A model generated the notes under the pieces. The model ran no database searches. It worked only from the letters and a program-made list of their open reading frames with translations, and was not told the DNA's origin. Positions 1-6,173 of a stretch of 9,138 bases of DNA are shown in pieces (the first letter of the stretch is position 1; each line of letters begins with the position of its first letter). The stretch is taken from positions 1 to 9,138 of the forward strand of contig JBFMHD010000113.1 in assembly GCA_040752395.1 (NCBI GenBank). The letters are read 5' to 3'. The position numbers and the translations under genes were made by a program. Source of the DNA: JBFMHD01 sp040752395 [NCBI: Candidatus Hydrogenedentota bacterium]. Lineage in GTDB: Bacteria; JBFMHD01.

Positions 1-35
1 GCCGGCTGTAGTCCGTAGCCTGTAGCCTGTAGCCC
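1..35. repeat. Heptad tandem repeat, GTAGCCT type
   Basis: Five consecutive 7-bp units fill this stretch in one phase: GCCGGCT, GTAGTCC, GTAGCCT, GTAGCCT, GTAGCCC. The first unit and its phase recur at 9081-9108, so the block belongs to a dispersed family. It lies upstream of yajC and contains no gene. Its left edge is cut by the window. Confidence 0.85.
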
Positions 36-64
36 GTCCTGACACCTCTCACTTCTTCCGTTAT

Positions 65-87
65 CTTGCTTCTTGCTTCTTGCTTCT
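65..87. repeat. Heptad tandem repeat, CTTGCTT type
   Basis: Three exact copies of CTTGCTT (65-71, 72-78, 79-85) are followed by a degenerate unit. The block sits just upstream of the yajC leader. A TTG at 80 within it opens the yajC frame, but it is a poor start because it is made of repeat sequence. Confidence 0.85.
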
Positions 88-118
88 ACTTGATATTATT
101 AGAGTTACAGCGTTTTTC

Positions 119-125
119 AGAGGAG
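119..125 (+). promoter_or_regulatory. Ribosome binding site deciding the yajC start
   Basis: AGAGGAG lies 5 nt before the ATG at 131 and is a strong Shine-Dalgarno sequence. It argues for that ATG rather than the in-frame TTG at 80, which lies inside the CTTGCTT repeat. Confidence 0.8.
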
Positions 126-130
126 CCATT

Positions 131-493
131 ATGTTTGAAAATTTAATTTATGCACAACAAGCTACACCAACCTCACAGTCCCAACCTGGTTGGGGTTCTG
201 TGTTACTTCCTTTTGTTCTAATATTTTTTGTTTTCTATTTTATTGTTATAAGACCGCAGAAGAAAGAACAGAAAAAACAGGATGATATTAGAAAGTCGCT
301 TCAAAAGGGAGACAAAGTAGTCACGATTGGCGGCATTATTGGAACCGTAACTATTGTTAAAGATGAAATCGTTGTTTTGAAAGTTGATGACAACACCAGG
401 ATAGAATTCAGAAAAAATGCCATCTCGTATAAAATACCAGAACCCGAGAAAAATAAAGAACAGATCAGTGCTAAACTAGGAGGCCCAAAATAA
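131..493 (+). CDS. yajC: YajC, preprotein translocase accessory subunit
   Basis: This encodes a 120-residue protein of normal length for YajC, the small inner-membrane partner of SecDF that associates with the SecYEG translocon. One hydrophobic segment at about residues 22-41 ends in the family signature IVIRPQKK. A lysine/glutamine-rich cytoplasmic stretch follows, then the conserved KGDKVVTIGGIIGT block (about 59-72) and a small beta-rich domain containing DDNTRIEF. The ATG at 131 is chosen because of the AGAGGAG before it and because the N-terminus then matches the family. The acylphosphatase gene begins 2 nt after the stop, so the two are probably co-transcribed. secD and secF, common neighbours of yajC, are not downstream here. 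Confidence 0.95.
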   Translation: MFENLIYAQQATPTSQSQPGWGSVLLPFVLIFFVFYFIVIRPQKKEQKKQDDIRKSLQKGDKVVTIGGIIGTVTIVKDEIVVLKVDDNTRIEFRKNAISYKIPEPEKNKEQISAKLGGPK

Positions 494-495
494 TC

Positions 496-768
496 GTGGT
501 TAAAACGAGACAATTTATTGTTAAGGGTCGAGTACAGGGAGTGGGGTTTAGATATTTTGTTTACAGGTATTGTGTTAATCTGGGATTAAGAGGCTATGTA
601 AAGAACCTGCGGGATGGAAATGTTGAGGTTGTTGCTCGTGGAGAAGAGGAAATATTAAATACTTTGTATGGAATACTAAAAGAAGGACCACATCTTGCAA
701 TAGTAAAAGATATCCATGTTAATGAACTAAATGGCGTTAGTTTTACAGATTTTGATATAAGGTATTAA
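496..768 (+). CDS. acyP: Acylphosphatase
   Basis: This is a 90-residue protein, the usual size for acylphosphatase, a small cytosolic alpha/beta enzyme that hydrolyses acyl phosphates such as 1,3-bisphosphoglycerate and carbamoyl phosphate. The first signature, GRVQGVGFR, carries the catalytic arginine (R19). The second, GYVKNLRDG, carries the catalytic asparagine (N37). The later VSFTDFDIRY ending is also typical. The start is a GTG at 496. A possible AGGAGG lies at 478-483 inside the end of yajC, with 12 nt of spacing. The gene starts 2 nt after the yajC stop, so translation is probably coupled. The protein looks intact. Confidence 0.95.
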   Translation: MVKTRQFIVKGRVQGVGFRYFVYRYCVNLGLRGYVKNLRDGNVEVVARGEEEILNTLYGILKEGPHLAIVKDIHVNELNGVSFTDFDIRY

Positions 769-793
769 GTAACTACTGAACTTTGAGCTTAAA

Positions 794-835
794 CCGTACG
801 GAATCCGTAGCACGTGGCATGGAGCCGGTAGTCTG
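794..835. repeat. Degenerate heptad repeat before the isomerase gene
   Basis: Six 7-bp units in one phase each end in G: CCGTACG, GAATCCG, TAGCACG, TGGCATG, GAGCCGG, TAGTCTG. The last two resemble the GCCGGCT-GTAGTCC pair at the left edge of the window. The block is open in the isomerase frame, which is why a gene finder could extend the protein into it. It is more decayed than the other repeats, so this call is moderate. Confidence 0.5.
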
Positions 836-845
836 CAATCTTTAT

Positions 846-1652
846 ATGAGATTTGGGTTTTGTATCCATTTTGGATTAAAAGATATTATAAAAGCTATTA
901 AGAAAGCTAAAAGATTAGGGTTTAATTATGTAGATATTACAATTGACCATCCTACAATGATGGAGGTTGATGTAAGAGAGATAAAGAGATTATTAAAAGA
1001 TTATGAAATGGAGATAGGAATACAAACGCCCTGGGAGACTATATTCTTAGCCTCAAGCTGGGAAGAATGCATTCGAGGGAATTTAGAGGTTATTGATAGA
1101 TGTTTTTCATTTGGTGAAAAAATTGGTTCTAAATACCTTAATGTTCATATAAGGGAAGATTTTGGAAATTTTCTTAATATATGGAACCTTACTGAAGAAA
1201 AAAAACAATTAATGACAGAAACCCTGAAAGAAATTGTTTCAAGATATTCAAATAAAATGATTGTAACAGCTGAGACACCAGGGAGTTCTATTTTCTCTGT
1301 ACCAGAAAATTTTAACAGTATAATAAGAGAAAGCGGTTGTGATGTCTGCATTGATACCGGTCATATCTGGCAGAGCACAAAAAATAATTATAAAAAATTT
1401 GTTCATTGGTTTAATATTCTTAATGATAAAATAAAAGTCATCCATCTCTCCGGTGGAAAAAAGACAAAAACAAGGGTTGCCCCACATTATGTACCTAACC
1501 TTAAGCAGCTTGAAATAATGACTGATTGCTTTAAAAGATGCAAAAATCTGAATTACATTATGTTTGAATTCTTTAGAGGTGTAAAACCTGAGAATTTACA
1601 CAAAAGAGAGATACAAATTTTAAAAAAATTAAGAGATGAGATAGATTACTGA
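846..1652 (+). CDS. Sugar phosphate isomerase/epimerase-like TIM-barrel protein
   Basis: From the ATG at 846 this is a 268-residue protein of the xylose isomerase-like / AP endonuclease 2 superfamily. These are TIM barrels that bind divalent metal and act on sugars, sugar phosphates or abasic DNA. The start MRFGFCIHF forms the first beta strand. Likely metal or catalytic residues are E143 in VTAETPGSS, D170 and H173 in CIDTGHIW, H200 in VIHLSGG and E241 in FEFFRG; H101 may also take part. The length fits the sugar isomerase/epimerase branch, but the substrate cannot be told. The frame is open back to a TTG at 783 and an ATG at 819. Those extensions are repeat-derived (794-835) and lie outside the fold, so 846 is preferred, although no start has a clear Shine-Dalgarno sequence. 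The gene may be read with yajC-acyP. Its end overlaps the convergent permease gene by 7 bp. Confidence 0.75.
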   Translation: MRFGFCIHFGLKDIIKAIKKAKRLGFNYVDITIDHPTMMEVDVREIKRLLKDYEMEIGIQTPWETIFLASSWEECIRGNLEVIDRCFSFGEKIGSKYLNVHIREDFGNFLNIWNLTEEKKQLMTETLKEIVSRYSNKMIVTAETPGSSIFSVPENFNSIIRESGCDVCIDTGHIWQSTKNNYKKFVHWFNILNDKIKVIHLSGGKKTKTRVAPHYVPNLKQLEIMTDCFKRCKNLNYIMFEFFRGVKPENLHKREIQILKKLRDEIDY

Positions 1653-2530
1653 ATAGTTATATATTTTAATATCAAAAATAAAAAGAGTGGATATAGTAAA
1701 GTTGAGACAAATACAGTGCTCGCTGCAAATGAAGCCCCTTTTTTACATTCCTCTGATATTAAATAACTCATCACAGCTGAGGGTGTGGCTGATAAAATTA
1801 ATATAACAGGCATAATCTCTTTCGGGGGTGAGAATAAAAGTATAAATAAAGAGGCAAAAAATAGCCCGAAAAAATATCTGAATAATACCCCACCTGAAAT
1901 AAATAAAAGATTTTCTAATTTTAATGATGAGAGTGAGATGCCAAGAGTGACAAGAGCGACTGGCAGAGCGGATTTTGCAGGGAATGAAATAAAATTCAGG
2001 ATATATTGAGGCAGTGATAATCCTGTTAGATTAAATATTATCCCTAAAAGTATAGCAAAAAGCACAGGGTTAATTAATAAAACTTTAAGCCGTTCTCTTT
2101 TTGGGATATCAGACCCGGCAATAGACAGCCCGAGTGTAAAAATTAGAACTGATTGAGTCTGGTCATAGATAATGGCAAGCGAGGTTTTTTCATAACCAAA
2201 AAGAGATTCTATAATAGGTATGCCAAGGAATCCAGAATTCATAAAAACTACGGGTAACATATAGCTGCTAAAATCTATCCCTAAAATTTTTCCAGAAATC
2301 ACTATGAAAACAGTTGAAAAGAAAATAACAAAAAAAGCAGAGAATATCATATAGAAAATATTAGATCCTATAATATTGACCCCAACGATTGAGAGAAAGA
2401 CATAGAACGGTAAGAGATAATTAACAACGAGGACTGACAAATCTTCTACATTAAATTTTCTGATTTTCCCGGCAACAAACCCGATTAAAATAGCAAGAAA
2501 TACTACAAGCCATTTATAAGAAATATTCAT
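1646..2530 (-). CDS. AEC (auxin efflux carrier) family transporter
   Basis: The 294-residue protein is almost wholly hydrophobic, with about ten membrane-spanning segments. This matches AEC family permeases (Pfam Mem_trans), which export or exchange small organic anions such as malate or malonate in bacteria. The family's NSGFLGIPI motif starts at about N98 in the first half. The second half repeats the five-helix pattern, with ALPVALVTLGISLSSL and LILSATPSAVMSYLIS. The minus-strand ATG at 2530 is preferred over a TTG three codons upstream because that TTG lies in repeat sequence. No strong ribosome site is seen; heptad repeats of GGTTTTx type sit where it should be. The gene converges on and overlaps the isomerase gene. 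The substrate is unknown. Confidence 0.85.
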   Translation of the reverse strand: MNISYKWLVVFLAILIGFVAGKIRKFNVEDLSVLVVNYLLPFYVFLSIVGVNIIGSNIFYMIFSAFFVIFFSTVFIVISGKILGIDFSSYMLPVVFMNSGFLGIPIIESLFGYEKTSLAIIYDQTQSVLIFTLGLSIAGSDIPKRERLKVLLINPVLFAILLGIIFNLTGLSLPQYILNFISFPAKSALPVALVTLGISLSSLKLENLLFISGGVLFRYFFGLFFASLFILLFSPPKEIMPVILILSATPSAVMSYLISEECKKGASFAASTVFVSTLLYPLFLFLILKYITIQ

Positions 2531-2571
2531 AAAACCCAAAACCTATAACCGAAAACCAGACACCGAACCTA
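2530..2571. repeat. Heptad repeat in the permease leader
   Basis: On the plus strand the units are TAAAACC, CAAAACC, TATAACC, GAAAACC and AGACACC in one phase from 2530 to 2564, then a shifted GAACCTA. Read on the permease strand these are GGTTTTA, GGTTTTG, GGTTATA, GGTTTTC and GGTGTCT, directly abutting the ATG. The block therefore forms the permease's 5' leader and replaces a normal ribosome binding site. Confidence 0.75.
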
Positions 2572-2576
2572 AAAAC

Positions 2577-2603
2577 TTTATATTATAATAATCTATCAGT
2601 CAA
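2577..2603 (-). promoter_or_regulatory. Possible promoter of the permease gene
   Basis: On the minus strand TTGACT (2603-2598) is followed after 15 nt by TATAAA (2582-2577). Both boxes are close to the sigma-70 consensus but the spacer is short. It would give a leader made mostly of the heptad repeats. This AT-rich gap offers many chance matches, so confidence is low. Confidence 0.3.
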
Positions 2604-2647
2604 AATTTTTCTTTACTTTTTTCTTATTAATAGAGATATTTACTAAA

Positions 2648-3919
2648 ATGAAACCAGCATCCTTAATTTTTATATATCTTTTTATCTTAATTCAACCATT
2701 GTCCAGTATAACTATCACTTTATGGCATTCGGCGCTCGGGAAAGAGGCCGAAGTGATTGAAGGTCTTGCTACTATTTTTAATCTGCAAAGCAATGATATA
2801 AATTTAAGGGTTGAAAATGTCAGAAAGGAAGGCCAGGGATGGTTTATCTCAGATTATGTTGTTAAGAAGGTGAAGGAGGGTAGGGGACCTGATGTTTTTA
2901 TCTGGGTCAATGATAAAATAGGTTATTGGGCAAATCATAATATTATATATCCGCTTGATGAATTTCTTGATAAAGATAAGATTTACGAATTTTTGCCCTC
3001 AACAGTAGAGGCTGTTAAATTTAATGAACGTTATTATGGATTACCCGTTGCTTTTGAATGTCTTATTTTATTTTACAATAAAAAATATATAAAGAATCCA
3101 CCACTTACTACTGATGATTTAATAAAACTTGCAAAAGAATTTACTGACAAAAAGCATCAATTATTTGGCCTGTGTTATCAGAATAGAGATTTTTATCATC
3201 ATGCTATATGGTTTAATGGTTTTGGGGCAAAACTTTTTGATGAGCGTGGCAAACCAATAGTGACCTCTAAAGAATGCAGAGACTCCTTAATATTTGCTAA
3301 AAGAATTATAACAAATGAAAAGATTTTTCTTCTGAGTTCTGATATTGGTGGTGATGAGGTGAGTTATGATTTACAATTTAAATATTTTAACGAAGAAAAA
3401 ATTGCTATGATGATTACCGGACCCTGGGCTTTATGCTCTATAAATTCAAATATAGATTTCGGCATAGCTAAACTACCGTTTATTAAGGAAGCTAACAATT
3501 GGGCCGAACCGTATCTTGGTGTTAAAGCTATAATGATAACAACCTCATCTAAACATAAAAAAGAGGCTTTTTCTGTTGCGTCATTTTACGCTTCAAGTTA
3601 TGCAGGGTATGTATTTGCAACCCAGGCTGGATACCAGCCTGCTGCTAAAGGTGCTTATGCTTATGATGAGGTCAATAAAAACCAGTTTTCTATAATGTTT
3701 AGAAATCAAGCTTATAATTCAAAACCGTTACCAAATAGAGAAGAAATGGAAATAGTGTGGAATGTTATGAATGGTTACTGGCAGACTGCCGGCGACCCCT
3801 CAACTGAAAGAAAAGGCATAATCACTCTGATAACTATTGAAAATGGATCGACGGAAAAAGTGTTAAAGGATTATCAGAAAATAGTTGATGAAGAATTCAA
3901 AAAAATGAGGAAGAAATAA
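2648..3919 (+). CDS. MalE-like extracellular solute-binding protein, probable sensor component
   Basis: This 423-residue family 1 solute-binding protein has a hydrophobic signal peptide (about residues 1-20). There is no lipobox cysteine, so the mature protein should be free in the periplasm. The alignment by eye to maltose-binding protein is good throughout: ITITLWHSALGKE at the mature N-terminus, GPDVFIWVNDKIGYWA (80-95; compare GPDIIFWAHDRFGGYA in E. coli MalE), GLPVAFECLILFYNK (131-145), ITGPWALCSI (256-265) and a C-terminal VWNVMNGYW (370-378). Sugar-stacking tryptophans W86, W260 and W371 appear retained, and D89 matches MalE D65. The ligand is probably a carbohydrate, but its identity is unknown. 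No ABC permease or ATPase gene is nearby. Instead the TAA overlaps the ATG of the membrane phosphatase gene (TAATG at 3917-3921), which suggests a sensing role. No confident promoter was found; a TATAAT at 2584 lacks a -35 box. Confidence 0.9.
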   Translation: MKPASLIFIYLFILIQPLSSITITLWHSALGKEAEVIEGLATIFNLQSNDINLRVENVRKEGQGWFISDYVVKKVKEGRGPDVFIWVNDKIGYWANHNIIYPLDEFLDKDKIYEFLPSTVEAVKFNERYYGLPVAFECLILFYNKKYIKNPPLTTDDLIKLAKEFTDKKHQLFGLCYQNRDFYHHAIWFNGFGAKLFDERGKPIVTSKECRDSLIFAKRIITNEKIFLLSSDIGGDEVSYDLQFKYFNEEKIAMMITGPWALCSINSNIDFGIAKLPFIKEANNWAEPYLGVKAIMITTSSKHKKEAFSVASFYASSYAGYVFATQAGYQPAAKGAYAYDEVNKNQFSIMFRNQAYNSKPLPNREEMEIVWNVMNGYWQTAGDPSTERKGIITLITIENGSTEKVLKDYQKIVDEEFKKMRKK

Positions 3920-5814
3920 TGAGAATACAACATAAACTTTTTCTCGTAATGGTGGCTGTCACAATTATACCCTTGATTATATTTGGCAGCCTCTCATTAA
4001 ATCAATCGTCGAAAATAATTAAAACAAGAGTATTGGTTCAACTTCAGAAATTAGGTGTAGACCAGAGCAAAATTATTAAAGAGTATTTTCTAAATCTTGA
4101 TGAAGAGATTAAATGGTTCGAAACTAATGATAATTTTCAGCTCTATATAAGATATTTTGACTCGGGGAAAGACATATCTTTCCTTAAGAGTCTGCTTGAA
4201 AGTTCTTTTAGTTATAGAATGAAAAACATTGAGGAACTTCAGGCTATACGATTTTATAGCAGTGACAAACAGGTGAAATTTGAACTCGGGAAACTCGAAT
4301 TTTTTCCACGGGATATAAAAGAAGAATATCTCCTGACAAACTCTGTTTTTCTTTTTAGAACCGAAGACGGTTTTTTAAGAATGAACGTTGTAAAACCGAT
4401 ATTTCTGGAAGGCTTCGAGACCACTCGCGGTTATTTAGTGCTCGGATTAAACTCTACCAGGTTTTTAAATTTGTTTGATAACTGGACACTTGGTGAAAAT
4501 GAAGAGGCAATAGGATTTATTCTTGATACTAAAAACCGTTTCTTTGCCCATACAAAAGATAGTAAAATATTGGAATCATCAAAATCAATTGATTTTGAAA
4601 AAAATACTTTTACCGATAGAGATATTAAAGACAAATTTATATATCTTAAATTTGTGCTTTCCGAAACACCTTATCTCACAAAAGATTCATATCTTTATGC
4701 TGCTGTCTCTCTAAATAAATTTATGCAACCAGTTAATCTTTTAAGAAAAATGGTGATATGGGTTGGTATAGCATCTTTGCTGGTGGCTTTGTTTTTATCT
4801 TATCTTATGGCAAAAACCATTATTCAGCCGGTAGAGAGTCTTGTTGAAGGTGCAAGGATCGTTGCCAGGGGAGACCTTAATTATCAGATCCCATTACAGA
4901 GAACTGACGAGCTGGGAGAACTTACTGATACCTTTAATGAGATGATAAGAAATCTTAAAGAAGCATATAGAAAACTCGAAAATCAAATCGAGTTAGTTAA
5001 TGCTGATTTAGCCCGAACCAATGAAGAATTGAAAATAAGCAACGAAGAACTCCAAAAAAAACAGAGACAGATTGAAGAAGAACTTGATTTCGCAAGACAG
5101 GTGCAGGAAGGGTTGCTGCCGGATGTACCTGAAAAATTAGTTGGTATAGATTTGGCCTCCAAAATGATACCTGCAAAAGCTGTTGGCGGAGATTTTTTTG
5201 CCTATGATTTTGACCCGGATTTCCCTCAACGCATTAGCATTGGCATCGGTGATGTTAGTGGGAAAGGAGTACCAGCTGCATTACTCATGGTCGCTGTAAG
5301 AGACCAATTTCAGTCAATAACGAAATCTGAAAAAGCGCCCGGACGGGTACTCAGCTTATTGAATAAAAGTATCCATCAGGATATAGGAGCTGAATTATTT
5401 GTAACTTTCTTAAATGCTGAGATAGATGTAAAAAATATGGTTCTTTTGGTATCAAGCGGTGGCCATCACCCTGCTCTCGTTTATAGAAATAAAACCGGCG
5501 AGATTGAGGAGGTATCCTCTGGCGGTATTATACTTGGTATGTTCGCTGATATAAAATATCAAGAAAAAGTTGTTGAAATTAACAAGGGAGATGTTATACT
5601 TCTATATACCGATGGCGTTGTTGAGGCTGTATCTCCCGTGAAAGAGATGTTCGGCATAGATAAATTGAAAGGATTATTTAAAACTTATGCTAATGATTCC
5701 GCAGGCAATATTTGCTATAATCTTTATCAGAAGATTTTAGATTTTGTTGAATCAACGCCGCAGTTTGATGATATAACGATTATTGTGGCTAAGATTGGAG
5801 GAACAGATCAATGA
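3919..5814 (+). CDS. Membrane HAMP/PP2C (SpoIIE/RsbU-type) sensor phosphatase
   Basis: The 631-residue receptor has, in order, a membrane helix (about 7-28), an extracytoplasmic region of about 245 residues that may be a Cache-type sensor, a second helix (about 278-297), a HAMP domain (about 299-347) and a charged coiled coil (about 347-400). A C-terminal PP2C-type serine/threonine phosphatase of the SpoIIE/RsbU class fills about 405-628. Metal-binding aspartates are visible: D425 in VGGDF, D445 in GDVSGKG, D565 in YTDGVVEA and D617/D618 in FDD. The expected activity is removal of phosphate from a STAS-domain antagonist, here the next gene. A GAGGAAG at 3907-3913 precedes the ATG, which overlaps the binding-protein stop. 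The stop overlaps the STAS start as ATGA. The context suggests that the binding protein modulates the outer domain. The Cache assignment rests only on topology and length. Confidence 0.93.
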   Translation: MRIQHKLFLVMVAVTIIPLIIFGSLSLNQSSKIIKTRVLVQLQKLGVDQSKIIKEYFLNLDEEIKWFETNDNFQLYIRYFDSGKDISFLKSLLESSFSYRMKNIEELQAIRFYSSDKQVKFELGKLEFFPRDIKEEYLLTNSVFLFRTEDGFLRMNVVKPIFLEGFETTRGYLVLGLNSTRFLNLFDNWTLGENEEAIGFILDTKNRFFAHTKDSKILESSKSIDFEKNTFTDRDIKDKFIYLKFVLSETPYLTKDSYLYAAVSLNKFMQPVNLLRKMVIWVGIASLLVALFLSYLMAKTIIQPVESLVEGARIVARGDLNYQIPLQRTDELGELTDTFNEMIRNLKEAYRKLENQIELVNADLARTNEELKISNEELQKKQRQIEEELDFARQVQEGLLPDVPEKLVGIDLASKMIPAKAVGGDFFAYDFDPDFPQRISIGIGDVSGKGVPAALLMVAVRDQFQSITKSEKAPGRVLSLLNKSIHQDIGAELFVTFLNAEIDVKNMVLLVSSGGHHPALVYRNKTGEIEEVSSGGIILGMFADIKYQEKVVEINKGDVILLYTDGVVEAVSPVKEMFGIDKLKGLFKTYANDSAGNICYNLYQKILDFVESTPQFDDITIIVAKIGGTDQ

Positions 5815-6173
5815 AGGAAGAATATTTCAGCATTAATGTAAGGTCAGATAGACCGGGTGGTGATATAAAAATTATTGATCTTGAAGGAGAACTTGATATT
5901 ACAACTCTTTCTGCTTTGAGAGATATGTTTGATGATTTATATGAAAATAAGTATTATCAGTTAATTATAAATTTTTCTAATGTTAAATATATTGACAGCA
6001 CCATTTTTGGATTACTCGTAAATAAACTGAAGATATCGCGTCACAATTTTGGTGATATTAAAATATTCGGTTTAAATGAGCAACTGATGAGAATTTTTAA
6101 AGTTCTCGGTGGTTTAAAAATATACAAAATTTATGAAAATGAAAAAAAAGCTGTCGAGGCATTCAAGGAATGA
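5811..6173 (+). CDS. STAS-domain anti-sigma factor antagonist (RsbV/SpoIIAA-like)
   Basis: This 120-residue single STAS domain is the usual length for anti-anti-sigma proteins. The strand ending in DLEGELDITT (23-32) and the phosphorylation loop NVKYIDSTIFGLLV (57-70) are typical. S63 in the D-S-T motif is in the position of the serine phosphorylated in B. subtilis RsbV (MDSTGLG); the following glycine is replaced by I65. The family model is that the unphosphorylated form binds a kinase/anti-sigma factor and frees its target. A strong GGAGGA lies at 5797-5802, 8 nt before the ATG, and the start overlaps the phosphatase stop (ATGA). The kinase gene follows with the same overlap, which supplies both the writer and the eraser of its phosphate. 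Confidence 0.92.
   Translation: MKEEYFSINVRSDRPGGDIKIIDLEGELDITTLSALRDMFDDLYENKYYQLIINFSNVKYIDSTIFGLLVNKLKISRHNFGDIKIFGLNEQLMRIFKVLGGLKIYKIYENEKKAVEAFKE

Noticed and set aside
1-87. CRISPR array
   Set aside because: Units are only 7 bp and contiguous, with no repeat of 23 bp or more, no unique spacers and no cas genes.
90-118. Promoter before yajC starting at TTGATA (90-95)
   Set aside because: No acceptable -10 box lies at 16-18 bp; TATTAT at 94-99 lacks a properly spaced -35.
80-130. Longer YajC start at TTG 80
   Set aside because: The TTG is part of the CTTGCTT repeat, lacks a ribosome site, and is beaten by the ATG at 131 with AGAGGAG.
301-513. Minus-strand frame opposite yajC
   Set aside because: It is the antisense of conserved yajC sequence with no independent support.
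1248-1487. Minus-strand frames inside the isomerase gene (1145-1487)
   Set aside because: They are antisense shadows of a gene with clear family motifs, and they overlap each other.
1785-2009. Plus-strand frame of 74 codons inside the permease gene
   Set aside because: It lies wholly inside a well-supported membrane protein gene on the other strand and has no ribosome site or family resemblance.
4431-4714. Frames on both strands inside the receptor's outer domain
   Set aside because: The receptor frame is continuous from 3919 to 5814 with matching domains, so these are shadows.
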